Shown here piece by piece: positions 49,986 through 57,780 of a DNA stretch of 64,000 bases. Made by a program: the position numbers and the translations under genes. Position 1 is the first letter of the stretch. Every line of letters begins with the position of its first letter. The notes below the pieces were generated by a model, which was not told where the DNA came from, ran no database searches, and saw only the letters and a program-made list of their open reading frames with translations. Source of the stretch: Lachnospiraceae bacterium (GTDB lineage Bacteria; Bacillota; Clostridia; Lachnospirales; Lachnospiraceae); the NCBI GenBank assembly GCA_022793375.1, contig JAAWCS010000001.1:1-64000 (forward strand), in the 5' to 3' direction.

Positions 49986-51422
49986 ATGAACTTTTCGATC
50001 ATTCGATACATTTTGTGCCGCGTGTTGGAGATTGAGGGCGTTTTCCTGGCGCTTCCGTGCGTCACGGCGCTGATTTACGGGGAAAAAAGCGGCTGGGCTT
50101 TTGCGGCAACCATGGCCTTGTGCCTGGGGATTGGTTTTATCGGCAAGCGTTTCCGTCCCAAAAACCCGGTTTTTTATGCCAGAGAGGGATTTGTGACCGT
50201 ATCGCTGAGCTGGGTGATGCTCAGTCTGGCCGGGGCACTGCCTTTTACACTGTGCGGGGAGATTCCGTCTTATACGGACGCTCTTTTTGAGGTGATTTCG
50301 GGCTTTACGACCACCGGCGCGAGTATATTGCGGGAGGTGGAGCCGTTAAGCCGCTGTTGTCTGTTCTGGCGCAGTTTTACCCACTGGCTGGGCGGCATGG
50401 GCGTGCTGGTCTTTGTCATGGCGGTACTGCCGCTGGCCGGCGGCTACAATATGCATTTGATGCGGGCTGAGAGCCCGGGACCTTTGGTCGGCAAGCTGAC
50501 GCCGCGGGTGAAGCAGACGGCGCAGATCCTCTACGGGATCTATCTGGCGATGACGATTTTGCAGATTGTGCTGCTGCTGCTGTCCGGCATGCCGTTGTTT
50601 GATTCGCTTACCATGTCCTTTGGCACGGCGGGAACCGGCGGTTTCGGCATCCTCAACGACAGTGCGGCTTCTTATACGGCGCAGCAGCAGTGGATTCTGA
50701 CCGTCTTTATGATTTTGTTCGGCGTCAATTTTAACGTATACTATCTGTTTTTGATCCGCAAGCCTAAGCAGGCGCTGCGCTGTGAGGAAATGCGGGTTTA
50801 TCTGGGCATAATCGCGGTTGCGGTGCTGGTGATTGTCTGGAATACGCGTGGATATTTTGTGACGCTGGCACAGTCGTTTCGCCATGTGGCGTTCCAGGTC
50901 GCTTCGATTATCACGACGACGGGCTTTTCGACGGTTGACTTTGACCAGTGGCCGGGGCTTTCCAAGAATATATTGGTGTTTTTGATGTTCATCGGAGCCT
51001 GCGCCGGCAGCACGGGCGGCGGCATTAAGGTCTCCCGCTGTGCGGTACTGTTTAAATCGGTGCGCAACGAACTGCGCTGCGCGATGCATCCCCGCAGTGT
51101 GCGCCGCGTTCATTTTGAAGGGCGGCCGATGGAGCAGGGCGTGCTGCACTCGATCGAAAAGTTTTTTGCGGCCTACATGCTTGTGTTTATGGCTTCCGTA
51201 CTGATTATTTCGCTGGAAAACATGGATTTCGGGAGCACGTTTACGGCGGTGGCGGCTACGCTTAACAACATTGGCCCGGGTCTGGGAGCCGTCGGCCCGG
51301 CAAAGAATTTTGCGGATCTGTCGATGCTCAGCAAATATGTGCTGATGTTCGATATGCTGGCCGGAAGGCTGGAGGTTTTCCCGATGCTGGTGTTGTTTAT
51401 GCCGATGACATGGCGCAAGTAG
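49986..51422 (+). CDS. trkH: Trk potassium uptake channel TrkH
   Basis: The 478-residue integral membrane protein forms the potassium pathway regulated by TrkA. It shows the four membrane-pore-membrane repeats of the SKT family with selectivity-filter elements: GFTTTGAS (residues around 100), GTAGTGGFG (about 215), TTTGFSTVDF (about 312) and NNIGPGLGAVG (about 427). At least ten hydrophobic segments are visible. It starts ten bases after trkA, after GGGGCAGGGCT. A strong stem-loop lies between its stop and the convergent sdpI-like gene. Confidence 0.95.
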   Translation: MNFSIIRYILCRVLEIEGVFLALPCVTALIYGEKSGWAFAATMALCLGIGFIGKRFRPKNPVFYAREGFVTVSLSWVMLSLAGALPFTLCGEIPSYTDALFEVISGFTTTGASILREVEPLSRCCLFWRSFTHWLGGMGVLVFVMAVLPLAGGYNMHLMRAESPGPLVGKLTPRVKQTAQILYGIYLAMTILQIVLLLLSGMPLFDSLTMSFGTAGTGGFGILNDSAASYTAQQQWILTVFMILFGVNFNVYYLFLIRKPKQALRCEEMRVYLGIIAVAVLVIVWNTRGYFVTLAQSFRHVAFQVASIITTTGFSTVDFDQWPGLSKNILVFLMFIGACAGSTGGGIKVSRCAVLFKSVRNELRCAMHPRSVRRVHFEGRPMEQGVLHSIEKFFAAYMLVFMASVLIISLENMDFGSTFTAVAATLNNIGPGLGAVGPAKNFADLSMLSKYVLMFDMLAGRLEVFPMLVLFMPMTWRK

Positions 51423-51445
51423 TAAAGGCGCGATACAAAATAAAA

Positions 51446-51494
51446 CAAGGGCTGTGAGAAACAAGAAAGATACGCTTGCCTCTCGCAGCCCTTG
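51446..51494. terminator. Bidirectional terminator between trkH and the sdpI-like gene
   Basis: CAAGGGCTGTGAGA (51446-51459) pairs with TCTCGCAGCCCTTG (51481-51494) over 14 positions with one G-U pair. On the minus strand it is followed by TTTTATTTTG, a good tail for the sdpI-like gene; on the plus strand no T-run is present. Confidence 0.75.
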
Positions 51495-51509
51495 TCCGTA
51501 TACGCTTTG

Positions 51510-52229
51510 TCACGGTTCTTCCCGGGTGTTTTCGTCGGATTCCTTTTCCGTTCCGTCCGCGCCGCCCGTCTCCTGCCGGCGGCGAAACACAAGATAGGAG
51601 TAGAGGGAGGGCAGCAGGATTATAGTAAGGATCAGGAAAAAGAAGAGAAGGACTTTTCTGGTAGGCGGCAAAAAGGCGGCCGGCATCATCAGGACACCGC
51701 AGACGACGAATACCTTGCCGGCAAAACGATGGGTGAGATACCACACGTTTTCATCGGCCAGCGTCCAGGGCGTCTTGATGCCGACGAAAAAATTGAATTT
51801 GAATTTGGGCATGATATTGCCGCAGTAAGCTAAGAGGGCGCCGATAAAAACAGGCATCCAAGTCCCCAGGCTAAAGGTCTGAGTGAGTTCCGGCCGAAAG
51901 CAAATGACAATGGTATACAAATCGAGCAGAAAAAACAAGAGGGCAAGCACAAAATGAAGCCGATCGTACTGCCGGCGGAATTTGCGGTAATTGTTCTGCC
52001 GCGGATCGATGCGCGGGGAGATCTCGGCAATCAGCAGTAAAAGCGCCGTAAGGCCCGGGAACATAAAAATCATGAAGCGCGGGCCGGTCCCATCGACGGC
52101 TCCCGCGGCGTTAAAATGGATCGGGACTTGTTCCGGCAGCCAGGGAAAGGCGGCCAGAGAAATCAAAAACATCAGGCCGCACAAGAACCAGGCGCCGAAA
52201 TTCCCTTTATGAAGCGGTTTCATTTTCAT
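51510..52229 (-). CDS. sdpI: SdpI-family membrane protein
   Basis: The 239-residue protein has an N-terminal DUF1648-type block (WFLCGLMFLISLAAFPWLPEQ, cut here, with PIHFNAAGAVDG) and six hydrophobic segments; the C-terminal SdpI block reads GNIMPKFKFNFFVGIKTPWT and NVWYLTHRFAGK. In Bacillus, SdpI gives immunity to the SdpC toxin and signals through the repressor SdpR, encoded next to it. Here an SdpR-like ArsR gene precedes it and overlaps its start by 23 bases, but no sdpC is present, so the role is probably stress sensing or immunity to foreign toxin. Start at the first ATG of ATGAAAATG after AAGGAG. Confidence 0.85.
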   Translation of the reverse strand: MKMKPLHKGNFGAWFLCGLMFLISLAAFPWLPEQVPIHFNAAGAVDGTGPRFMIFMFPGLTALLLLIAEISPRIDPRQNNYRKFRRQYDRLHFVLALLFFLLDLYTIVICFRPELTQTFSLGTWMPVFIGALLAYCGNIMPKFKFNFFVGIKTPWTLADENVWYLTHRFAGKVFVVCGVLMMPAAFLPPTRKVLLFFFLILTIILLPSLYSYLVFRRRQETGGADGTEKESDENTREEP

Positions 52230-52497
52230 CGGTATGCTCCTTCTTAAAGCCGGCAAACCAGGACATTATTTCCTCTACAACCGACAGGTTCAGTTCATAA
52301 TAGATATATTTTCCGGCTTTTTCATCGTCTACCAGGCCGGCCGTTTTGAGAATCGACAAATGGTGGGAGACGGTAGCCCCGGTCATATTAAAATGCTCCA
52401 CGATTTCGCCGGCTGTCATACGGCCGCCCTTTAGAAGCTGCAGGATTTCCCGCCGGGTGGGATCGGACAGAGCCTTGAAGCTTTCCTGAAACCCCAT
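52207..52497 (-). CDS. sdpR: ArsR-family repressor, SdpR-like
   Basis: The 96-residue winged-helix protein reads FKALSDPTRREILQLLKGGR, MTAGEIVEHFNMTGATVSHH and LSILKTAGLVDDEKAGKYIY, nearly the wording of Bacillus SdpR. There are no cysteine pairs for metal sensing. It should repress its own operon and be controlled by the co-encoded SdpI-type membrane protein. I start at the ATG at 52497, 11 bases after AGGAGG; a GTG at 52509 overlaps the ribosome site and is unlikely. A perfect promoter and a palindromic site lie upstream. Confidence 0.85.
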   Translation of the reverse strand: MGFQESFKALSDPTRREILQLLKGGRMTAGEIVEHFNMTGATVSHHLSILKTAGLVDDEKAGKYIYYELNLSVVEEIMSWFAGFKKEHTDENETAS

Positions 52498-52567
52498 GGA
52501 GCATTTCACCTCCTTACATAAATGGCTGTTTTGCTTCGTATGTGCGCTTTGCGGGCAAAACGGATAT

Positions 52568-52583
52568 TTAGACAGATATCTAA
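52568..52583. promoter_or_regulatory. Probable operator of the sdpR-like repressor
   Basis: TTAGA-CAGATA-TCTAA is a palindrome (five-base arms, six-base spacer) lying directly downstream of the -10 box, at the expected transcription start. It is a likely binding site for the ArsR-type repressor encoded behind it. Confidence 0.55.
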
Positions 52584-52588
52584 GGTCT

Positions 52589-52617
52589 ATTATAGGCAGT
52601 GAGAGTCACTTTGTCAA
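52589..52617 (-). promoter_or_regulatory. Consensus promoter of the sdpR-sdpI operon
   Basis: On the minus strand TTGACA (52617-52612) and TATAAT (52594-52589) are spaced 17 bp: a perfect sigma-A promoter, as expected for a tightly repressed operon. Confidence 0.85.
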
Positions 52618-52686
52618 CGAAAGGCTTAAAAACGGCACATTACCGGGCGGTCTGCATAAAATGATAAAAACGCGCGGAGAAAAAGA

Positions 52687-53979
52687 ATGATCCATGTAGT
52701 AAGACCCGGCGACAGCGCGGCTTCCATCGCCGCCGCCTATGGGGTATCGGAACCGCGCCTGCGCTACGACAATCAGCTGGGAACCTCTTCGGCGCTGGCA
52801 GTCGGCCAGGCCCTTTTGGTGCTGATCCCGCAGGAGGTCCATTTGGTAACGCCGGGAGAAACTCTGTCGGAGATCGCGGCCGCCTATGGGCTGAACGCCA
52901 TTGACCTGGTGCGCAACAATCCGTTTTTATTGGAGGACGGGGATCTGTATGCCGGAGAAAGCCTGGTAATCCGTTACGAAAGAGAAGGCGTTGGCCCCGG
53001 CTATGAGACGCCTAAGGACCTGGGGGGCTATCTGTATACCGACGGGGATATATATATCATCGGGCAATCGATGCCGTATCTGACGTCGATGTATCTGTTT
53101 TCCTATGGCTTTACGACGGAGGGCGGCCTGGTTCTGCCACAGGAGCAGGAGAGCTGGCTTTCGATGGCCGGGTATTTCGGTGTGCGGCCGGTGTTGGTCT
53201 TGACGCCGCTGACCGCGGCCGGCACGTTTAACAGCAATCTGATCTCGGTGATGCTGCGGGACCCGGCCGCGCAGGAGACATTGATGGCGAATCTGCTGGC
53301 CGAGCTGGAGAAAGAGAGCTACGAAGCGCTGGATGTGGATTTTGAGTTTGTGCCGCCGGCCGACCGGGAATTGTATGTGGATTTCATCGGACGTCTGACA
53401 CAGCGAATGAATGCGCAGGGGTATCCGGTGTCGGTGGCGCTGGTGCCCAAGACGTCGGACGACCAGCCGGGGGAATTTTATGAAGGGGTGGATTACGGGG
53501 CCCTGGGGGCGGCGGCCAACAGCGTGCTGGTGATGGCGTATGAATGGGGGTATACCTTCGGCCCGCCAATGGCCGTAGCCCCCGTAGACCAGGTGCGCCG
53601 CGTCGTGGAGTATGCGGTCAGCCGCATCGAGCGGACGAAAATCGACCTGGGCATTCCCAACTATGGCTACGACTGGCTTCTGCCCTATGAACGCGGCCGG
53701 AGCCGGGCGCGCGTGGTGGGAAACATAGAAGCAGTGGAACTGGCGGTGCGCGCCGGCAGCGAAATCCTCTTTGACGAGACCGCACAGTCCCCGTATTTTT
53801 ATTACACGCAGGCGGGGCGGGAGCATGTAGTCTGGTTTGAGGACGTGCGCAGCATGAAAGCGCGGTTCGGCCTGATTGCCGAATACGGCCTGCGCGGCGC
53901 GGGCTACTGGAACCTGATGCGTCCCTTCCGGGCCAACTGGCTTTTGTGGAACGCGACTTTTGAGACCGTGCGCAGATAG
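52687..53979 (+). CDS. LysM/GH18 glycosidase, YaaH/SleL type
   Basis: The 430-residue protein starts directly with two LysM modules (HVVRPGDSAASIAAAYGVSE and HLVTPGETLSEIAAAYGL), without a signal peptide, followed by a glycoside hydrolase 18 domain. The catalytic signature is LDVDFEFVP (Asp-x-Asp-x-Glu), and the barrel continues with LVMAYEWGYTFGPP and IPNYGYDW. In Bacillus the relatives YaaH/SleL are spore-coat or cortex-associated N-acetylglucosaminidases active during germination. Absence of a signal peptide fits delivery inside the mother cell or spore. Start after CGGAGAAAAAGA. Confidence 0.9.
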   Translation: MIHVVRPGDSAASIAAAYGVSEPRLRYDNQLGTSSALAVGQALLVLIPQEVHLVTPGETLSEIAAAYGLNAIDLVRNNPFLLEDGDLYAGESLVIRYEREGVGPGYETPKDLGGYLYTDGDIYIIGQSMPYLTSMYLFSYGFTTEGGLVLPQEQESWLSMAGYFGVRPVLVLTPLTAAGTFNSNLISVMLRDPAAQETLMANLLAELEKESYEALDVDFEFVPPADRELYVDFIGRLTQRMNAQGYPVSVALVPKTSDDQPGEFYEGVDYGALGAAANSVLVMAYEWGYTFGPPMAVAPVDQVRRVVEYAVSRIERTKIDLGIPNYGYDWLLPYERGRSRARVVGNIEAVELAVRAGSEILFDETAQSPYFYYTQAGREHVVWFEDVRSMKARFGLIAEYGLRGAGYWNLMRPFRANWLLWNATFETVRR

Positions 53980-54020
53980 GCGGGCCGGCAAAAGAAAATG
54001 GCAGGACAGAAAAAGTTTAC

Positions 54021-54049
54021 TTTACAAATCATCCGGCAGAGGGTATCCT
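54021..54049 (+). promoter_or_regulatory. Predicted promoter of the adenosine deaminase gene
   Basis: TTTACA (54021-54026) and TATCCT (54044-54049) are spaced 17 bp, about 64 bp before the start codon. Confidence 0.55.
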
Positions 54050-54112
54050 AAAGGTAAATACCATATGGTGCCGGCAGCGTCCGGCGCCGTATCCTATCAG
54101 GAGGAAAGACGA

Positions 54113-55060
54113 ATGATCGAATTGCATCTGCATTTGGACGGCTCTCTGCGCCCGGCTACGGTAAGGGATCTGGCGGACGAGCAGAACATTGCGCTCCCGA
54201 CACGGGATCTGGAAGAACTGACGCACGAATATCTGCAGGTTCCGGAGGACTGTACGGATCTGGTGGCCTGTCTCAAACGATTTGACCTGCCGATCCGGGT
54301 GCTGGGGACGCCTGAGGCGATCCGCCGGGCGGCCTTTGAACTGACGGAGGATCTGGCGGCGGAGGCGTATGAATATGCGGAAATCCGCTTTGCCCCTCAG
54401 TACGCCCGCTTTACGGGATATGCGCAGGAGGAATTTGTCGAGGCGGCGCGCGATGGGATGCGGGAAGCGCTGAAAAAGGCGCCTTCGATGAAGGCCGGGC
54501 TGATCCTCTGCTGTATGCGGGGCGATGACAACGAAGAAGAAAACAGGGAGACGATCCGCCTGGCCGCCCGTTATTTAGACAGCGGGATCTGTGCGGCCGA
54601 TTTGGCGGGCGCGGAAAGCCTGTTTCCGACCGAGCGCTTTGCCGGGGTGTTTGCGCTTGCGAAAAAGTTGGATGTTCCGTATACGATTCATGCCGGCGAG
54701 GCGGCGGGCGCGGACAGCGTGCGCGCGGCCCTTCGCATGGGGCCGGCCCGGCTGGGCCATGGCGTGCGGTCAATTGAGGATCCGGAACTTGTACGGGAAC
54801 TGGCGGCGCGCAAAATCGCGCTGGAGGTCAGCTATACCAGCAATGTGCAGTGCAAATCGTTTGCCACGGCAGAAGAGCATCCGTTTCGAAAGCTGTATGA
54901 CGCCGGCGTCCATGTGACGGTCAATACGGACAACCGCACGATATCCGGCATTACGCTTATGGAGGAGATCCGCCGCATCCGCCGGCGGTTCGGGTTTAGC
55001 GAGCAGGACATTGACGTCATGCAGGAATATGCGAAAGAGGCGGCGTTTGGCCAGCTCTAA
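54113..55060 (+). CDS. add: Adenosine deaminase
   Basis: The 315-residue zinc enzyme converts adenosine and deoxyadenosine to inosine and deoxyinosine in purine salvage. The metal and catalytic motifs are HLHLDGSL at the N-terminus, IHAGEAAGADSVRAAL with the catalytic Glu, LGHGVRSI with the metal His, and VNTDNRTISG with the Asp pair position taken as in bacterial ADA (TDNR). I start at the ATG at 54113, after AGGAGGAAAGACGA, since the family begins with MIELHLHLDG; the longer frame up to 53960 covers the promoter. A HAD phosphatase follows after 69 bp. Confidence 0.93.
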   Translation: MIELHLHLDGSLRPATVRDLADEQNIALPTRDLEELTHEYLQVPEDCTDLVACLKRFDLPIRVLGTPEAIRRAAFELTEDLAAEAYEYAEIRFAPQYARFTGYAQEEFVEAARDGMREALKKAPSMKAGLILCCMRGDDNEEENRETIRLAARYLDSGICAADLAGAESLFPTERFAGVFALAKKLDVPYTIHAGEAAGADSVRAALRMGPARLGHGVRSIEDPELVRELAARKIALEVSYTSNVQCKSFATAEEHPFRKLYDAGVHVTVNTDNRTISGITLMEEIRRIRRRFGFSEQDIDVMQEYAKEAAFGQL

Positions 55061-55129
55061 AGAAGCGCCGGCTGACGAAAGCACGGACCGATACGTACAT
55101 ACAGGCCAAAGTGGCAGGAGAAAAAACAA

Positions 55130-55960
55130 ATGGAAAAAAACGAAAAAAGGGACAATCCCTACCGTGTCCTGGTGTTTGACCTGGACGGAACTTTAACAAA
55201 TTCGCAGAAAAAGGTCAGCGAGCGCACGCGTGAAGCGCTCACAAGGGCCCGTCTGGCCGGATGCGAGATCGTACTGGCTTCAGGTCGCCCGATCGACGGG
55301 GTGATGCCGATTGCCCGCGAGCTCTCCATGGACCGGCTGGGAGGTTATGTCGTCGCCCTCAACGGGGCGGTGATTATCGATTGCCGGACCGGGAAAACAG
55401 TCTATGAAAAAGCGATTCCCCGGGAGCTGATTCCCGGTATCTGCCGCTACGCGCGCGAGCATGGCATACCGCTTTTGACATATGTGCCGGGCGCAGAGAT
55501 CAGCGACCACCCGGAGCACCCGGAGGTCATACGCGAAGCGCAGTGGAACGGTCTGCCGCTTCGCCATGTGGAGGATTTTGAGAAAAATATCCCGGATCCG
55601 GTGGAAAATATCATGTTGATCGACAATCCCGAACCCCTGGAAAAAGCCTGCAGGGAGTTAAACCGCCTGTACGGCAGTCAGCTGACCATTTACCGTTCCT
55701 CCCCCTGTTTTTTAGAGGTGCTGCCGCTTGGAGTACATAAGGCCGGGAGTCTGGAGGTGGTACTTGGATGGCTGGGATATGAAAAGCGGCAGATGATGGC
55801 CTTTGGGGACGCGGTCAATGACCGGGAAATGCTGGAAATGGCCGGAATGGGCGTCTGCATGGCAAACGGCGACGAAGCGGCCAGGGCCGCCGCCGATTAC
55901 GTGACGGCCTCCAACGACGAGGACGGAGTAGCGCTGGCCCTGGAACGGTTTGTCCTCTAG
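55130..55960 (+). CDS. HAD-superfamily phosphatase, Cof type (class IIB)
   Basis: The 276-residue cytosolic hydrolase has motif I FDLDGTLTNSQKK, motif II VLASGRP, a class IIB cap (about 90-195) and motif III/IV MAFGDAVNDREMLEMAG. Family members dephosphorylate sugar phosphates, pyridoxal phosphate or flavin precursors with wide specificity, so the substrate is not predicted. Start after GGCAGGAGAAAAAACAA. Its stop codon lies in CTAG, which also supplies the stop codon of the convergent dinB gene on the opposite strand, so the two genes overlap by four bases. Confidence 0.9.
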   Translation: MEKNEKRDNPYRVLVFDLDGTLTNSQKKVSERTREALTRARLAGCEIVLASGRPIDGVMPIARELSMDRLGGYVVALNGAVIIDCRTGKTVYEKAIPRELIPGICRYAREHGIPLLTYVPGAEISDHPEHPEVIREAQWNGLPLRHVEDFEKNIPDPVENIMLIDNPEPLEKACRELNRLYGSQLTIYRSSPCFLEVLPLGVHKAGSLEVVLGWLGYEKRQMMAFGDAVNDREMLEMAGMGVCMANGDEAARAAADYVTASNDEDGVALALERFVL

Positions 55961-57165
55961 TGTACTGTCCGGTCGGGGGGCGGCAGAAAACGCCCCCGCC
56001 GGACAGCGTCGCTTCCGTAGCGGCTGCGGATGGCATCGATGGCCGCATCCAGCCGGCCCAGCCGCTCGTGTTTTTGTCCGTCAAAAAGATTATACTGGTA
56101 AAAGCCGCCGCCGCTCAGACGGCTGGCCGATACGCCGAGAAGCCGCAGGGGAATGCGGCTTTTCCACATCTGTGCGAGAAGGGAAACCGAAGTCTGATAG
56201 AGTTCCTCCGTGACGTCGGTAGGGGAAGCCAGCATGCGCTGATGGGTCTGGCCGCCAAACTGATAGTCGGTATATTTGACGGTGATGCAGGCAGCCTGAA
56301 CCTGGTCGGCGCGCAGGCGGGCGGCCACGGATTCGCAGAGAGAAAGGAGAACCGGGCGGGCCTCCTCCAGGTGCGTGATGTCCTTAGAAAGCGTTGTTTC
56401 GTTTCCGTAGCTTTTGGGCTCGGCCGGCGCTGCTTCCACGGGCCGTTCATCCAGGCCGTTGGCATAATGCCAGATGACTTCGCCCTGTTTTTTTAAGTGG
56501 GAGCGCACAAGGGAGAGATCGCTGTGCGCGAGATCGCCGATCGTGTGTATGCCAAGGTCCGCAAGACAGCGTTTGGTTGCCTGGCCCACCGAAAACAGCT
56601 TTCCGACCGGCAGCGGCCACATCTTTTGGGCGATTTCATCTGGAAACAGCGTGTGAATGCGGTCCGGTTTTTGAAAATCGGAGGCCATCTTGGCTAAAAG
56701 TTTGTTGGAGGAGACGCCCACATTGACGGTAAAGCCCAGTTCGCCGCGGATCGTATTCTTGATGAGGGCGGCTGCCTCCAAGGGCGGACCGTACAGCAGG
56801 CCGGTGCCGCTCATGTCGGCAAATGCTTCGTCCACCGAAACCTGCTCGATGACCGGGGCAAAACGGGCGAGGACCTCAATAAAGGCGCGGGAACAGCGGC
56901 TGTACAGGTCGTGGCGCGCCGGTACGCACAAAAGCCCCGGGCATTTGCGCAGGGCGTCGACAATCGGTTCGCCGGTGGCAACGCCGAAGGCTTTGGCCGG
57001 GATCGATTTGGCGAGAACGACGCCGCGGCGCTTCTCCCGGTCGCCGCCGACGATCGAAGGGATCGTGCGCAGATCGGTGGTTTCGCCCTGGCGCAGCCGC
57101 CAGACGGCTTCCCAGCTTAAAAAAGCAGAATTGACATCTACGTGAAAAATCAGGCGTTCCGGCAT
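55957..57165 (-). CDS. dinB: Y-family DNA polymerase IV
   Basis: DinB (402 residues) is an error-prone translesion polymerase. It shows the catalytic acidic motifs FHVDVNSAFLSWEAV and VSVDEAFADMSGTG, the fingers segment AKSIPAKAFGVATGEP, a thumb with FSVGQATKRCLADLGIHTIG and a little-finger domain with KSYGNETTLSKD. The C-terminus lacks a canonical beta-clamp motif such as QLxLF, but YQYNLFDG near residue 370 may serve as one. Start after AAAGGAGCCGCT. A LexA-type operator lies within its promoter, so it is probably part of the SOS response. Confidence 0.94.
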   Translation of the reverse strand: MPERLIFHVDVNSAFLSWEAVWRLRQGETTDLRTIPSIVGGDREKRRGVVLAKSIPAKAFGVATGEPIVDALRKCPGLLCVPARHDLYSRCSRAFIEVLARFAPVIEQVSVDEAFADMSGTGLLYGPPLEAAALIKNTIRGELGFTVNVGVSSNKLLAKMASDFQKPDRIHTLFPDEIAQKMWPLPVGKLFSVGQATKRCLADLGIHTIGDLAHSDLSLVRSHLKKQGEVIWHYANGLDERPVEAAPAEPKSYGNETTLSKDITHLEEARPVLLSLCESVAARLRADQVQAACITVKYTDYQFGGQTHQRMLASPTDVTEELYQTSVSLLAQMWKSRIPLRLLGVSASRLSGGGFYQYNLFDGQKHERLGRLDAAIDAIRSRYGSDAVRRGRFLPPPDRTVH

Positions 57166-57215
57166 AGCGGCTCCTTTCTGGGCATCTGCGTTTTTGAATC
57201 ATTCGATATGGTTCC

Positions 57216-57244
57216 AGTATAGCAAAAAGAACACATGTTTGCAA
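57216..57244 (-). promoter_or_regulatory. dinB promoter with LexA (SOS) box in the spacer
   Basis: On the minus strand TTGCAA (57244-57239) and TATACT (57221-57216) are spaced 17 bp. The spacer carries GAACACATGTTT (57229-57240), which fits the Gram-positive SOS box GAACnnnnGTTY. LexA bound there would block the polymerase. Confidence 0.8.
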
Positions 57245-57252
57245 GAATAAGG

Positions 57253-57281
57253 TTGCGAAACCGGCGCGATTCGATTATACT
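57253..57281 (+). promoter_or_regulatory. Predicted promoter of the vanZ-like operon
   Basis: TTGCGA (57253-57258) and TATACT (57276-57281) are spaced 17 bp. It starts only nine bases from the -35 box of divergent dinB, so LexA at the adjacent box might also influence it. Confidence 0.65.
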
Positions 57282-57345
57282 GGTAAAGAAGTAAAAATGT
57301 AATTTACGGACCAAGACAGCCAGGGAAAGGACAGGAAAACGAAAG

Positions 57346-57780
57346 ATGATTTGGATTACGCTTGTATACATTGCCTTTATTTTTGGAAATTCGGCCACCC
57401 CGGCCGTCTATTCTTCGGCCGAAAGCAGCTGGGTGACGGAACTTTTAAACCGCGCCATGAGAACGATCGGCCTGACGGGCCTGCAGTTTTCGGAAGGGTT
57501 TGTACGGAAAGCGGCGCATTTTACGGAGTATACGGGCCTGGGGATTTTATTGACGCTCAGCCTGGCGAAATACGAATGCTTCAGCGGCCGCCGGCGCTGG
57601 CGCCTGATCCCGGTCGGCTTTTTGATCGCCGGCCTGGACGAAGGGATTCAGTATTTTACGCCGGGACGTTATTGCAGCATTATGGATGTGCTGCTGGATA
57701 CCTGCGGCGTAGCCTTTGGCGTGGCGCTGCTGGCGCTGATCTCTTATGTCAGGACAAGAAAGGAGAAATTGCCACTATGA
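57346..57780 (+). CDS. VanZ-like membrane protein
   Basis: The 144-residue protein has four hydrophobic segments and the VanZ-family wording: IAFIFGNSATPA, FVRKAAHFTEYTGLGILLTL, AGLDEGIQYFTPGRYCSIMDVLLD. VanZ of enterococci gives low-level teicoplanin resistance; most relatives have unknown envelope roles. It is the first gene of a probable operon and overlaps the next start as ATGA. A different open frame runs across this gene into the dehydrogenase that follows, but has no family signal here. Confidence 0.88.
   Translation: MIWITLVYIAFIFGNSATPAVYSSAESSWVTELLNRAMRTIGLTGLQFSEGFVRKAAHFTEYTGLGILLTLSLAKYECFSGRRRWRLIPVGFLIAGLDEGIQYFTPGRYCSIMDVLLDTCGVAFGVALLALISYVRTRKEKLPL

Noticed and set aside
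50346-53991. Minus-strand frames of 372 and 354 codons opposite trkH and the LysM/GH18 gene
   Set aside because: Shadows of genes with clear domains, rich in His/Arg/Gln as typical for reverse complements of membrane or acidic proteins.
57351-57776. 142-codon upstream extension of the short-chain dehydrogenase frame
   Set aside because: It overlaps the vanZ-like gene in another frame. The dehydrogenase starts with the standard MKIAIVTGASSG after AAAGGAG at 57777.
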